Assembly: GCA_023253575.1 (NCBI GenBank)
Contig: JALRGB010000540.1
Span: 1-5,502 of the forward strand
Source: Verrucomicrobiales bacterium
GTDB lineage: Bacteria; Verrucomicrobiota; Verrucomicrobiia; Verrucomicrobiales; V1-33
DNA length: 5,502 bases
Direction of reading: 5' to 3'
This document shows, piece by piece, positions 4,911-5,502 of the stretch (position 1 is its first letter; each line of letters starts with the position of its first letter). Both the position numbers and the translations under genes were made by a program. The notes below the pieces were generated by a model. The model did no database searches, had not been told where the DNA came from, and saw nothing but the letters and a program-made list of their open reading frames with translations.

Positions 4911-5495
4911 TTAATCACCAATGCTGAGGAATCGCAGTACACGCCGATTGCACGCGTCTACCTGAAACATTGGATTCAACAAATGCACAACCAATCGTTT
5001 CGTGTTCGCTGGCACGTTTGGTAAAATATCGTCCAGATGGCTTTTAAATTCTGGAACACGTCGACAGATTCGCTCGTACGTTAAGTGCTCACTACACGAT
5101 TCTCCGAGCGTCTCCACTTTCTGGATAAACACTCTTGCCTCCATTACCTCCATGTCGAACGTAAAAGAGTGGACATTCCCAAAACCGCCTGGGATCACAC
5201 ACTTCTGCCACTTTCTTGCGACATTTTCCTCTCGTAATAGCGTTTCCACATCTTTCCTTTGTTCTGCGTCGATACGATTGCATAGCCTCGCGTTCGCAGC
5301 TTTTATCTGTATTTTCACCTTTCCTTTGTAGGTGCACAACATTTTCCAGGTCACCATGGTCAGTTCCCAGTCGCCTGGTTTGACACCTTCTGGTGGTTTT
5401 TGCCATTCTTCCCAATACAGATCATTTACGGCAAGAACTTGCCCGAGGCCATCGGGCCCCTCGATCCACTCTCCAGCACTCAGTTTCTTCTCCAT
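4911..5495 (-). CDS. Unrecognised 194-residue protein, AT-richer than its surroundings
   Basis: I do not recognise this protein. It is soluble in appearance, with no signal peptide and no TM helix. The N-terminal ~65 residues (KLSAGEWIEGPDGLGQVLAV, later WKMLCTYKGKVKIQIKAAN) are rich in Gly and Trp with strand-turn character, like a small SH3/KOW-type barrel. The rest is charged and mixed alpha/beta, with conserved-looking FGNVHSFTFDMEVMEARVFI and RLVVHLLNPMFQ. The start ATG at 5495 gives a natural N-terminus, but only 7 bases lie upstream and the frame is open to the window edge, so a longer form cannot be excluded. No Shine-Dalgarno sequence is seen in those bases. GC is clearly lower than in the left-hand genes; for example, bases 5281-5340 are 27/60 G+C against 47/60 in 4021-4080. 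It converges on the integrase remnant 72 bp away, which suggests a horizontally acquired cargo gene. Confidence 0.68.
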   Translation of the reverse strand: MEKKLSAGEWIEGPDGLGQVLAVNDLYWEEWQKPPEGVKPGDWELTMVTWKMLCTYKGKVKIQIKAANARLCNRIDAEQRKDVETLLREENVARKWQKCVIPGGFGNVHSFTFDMEVMEARVFIQKVETLGESCSEHLTYERICRRVPEFKSHLDDILPNVPANTKRLVVHLLNPMFQVDACNRRVLRFLSIGD

Positions 5496-5502
5496 AATGT
5501 CT

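Overview
The window reads as bacterial chromosomal DNA, mostly GC-rich and densely coded on both strands. No RNA gene or CRISPR array is recognisable. From about base 600 to 4400 the gene types suggest a Verrucomicrobia/Opitutaceae-like genome: a STAS protein followed by a membrane-anchored GAF protein of the SpoIIE-phosphatase kind, a small lipoprotein, a PfkB kinase, a GYF_2-DUF4190 membrane protein, and mostly weak or absent Shine-Dalgarno sequences. That assignment rests on recalled family patterns, not on a search.

Bases 1-600 hold the C-terminal end of a cytochrome P450 and the first half of a PF04020-type (phage holin superfamily IV) small membrane protein. The holin-like gene and the GAF gene meet tail to tail, and both lose their family-typical C-terminus at the same place, about 591-600. 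Beyond that point each is merely read antisense through the other. This is the mark of a breakpoint: either a real rearrangement or a chimeric assembly join. The left 600 bases may therefore not belong with the rest.

Bases about 600-2570 are on the minus strand: lipoprotein (2529-2050), STAS anti-anti-sigma-like protein (1946-1413), then the GAF protein (1401 to the breakpoint). The last two form an operon resembling a partner-switching (RsbV/RsbU) module whose phosphatase domain is cut off. Both proteins carry a matching Leu/His heptad coiled coil. The lipoprotein has a strong sigma70-type promoter placed so close that the mRNA would be almost leaderless.

A 316-bp divergent intergenic region with some hairpin potential follows. 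Then come a PfkB sugar/nucleoside kinase (2846-3754) and, 8 bp later, the GYF_2-DUF4190 membrane protein (3763-4386) on the plus strand.

Bases 4387-4910 look like mobile-element debris. They hold GC-rich hairpins, a short degenerate tandem repeat, a 13-bp inverted repeat and the last ~43 codons of a tyrosine recombinase including its catalytic Tyr. Convergent to that remnant is an AT-richer, unrecognised gene (5495-4911), plausibly an acquired cargo gene.
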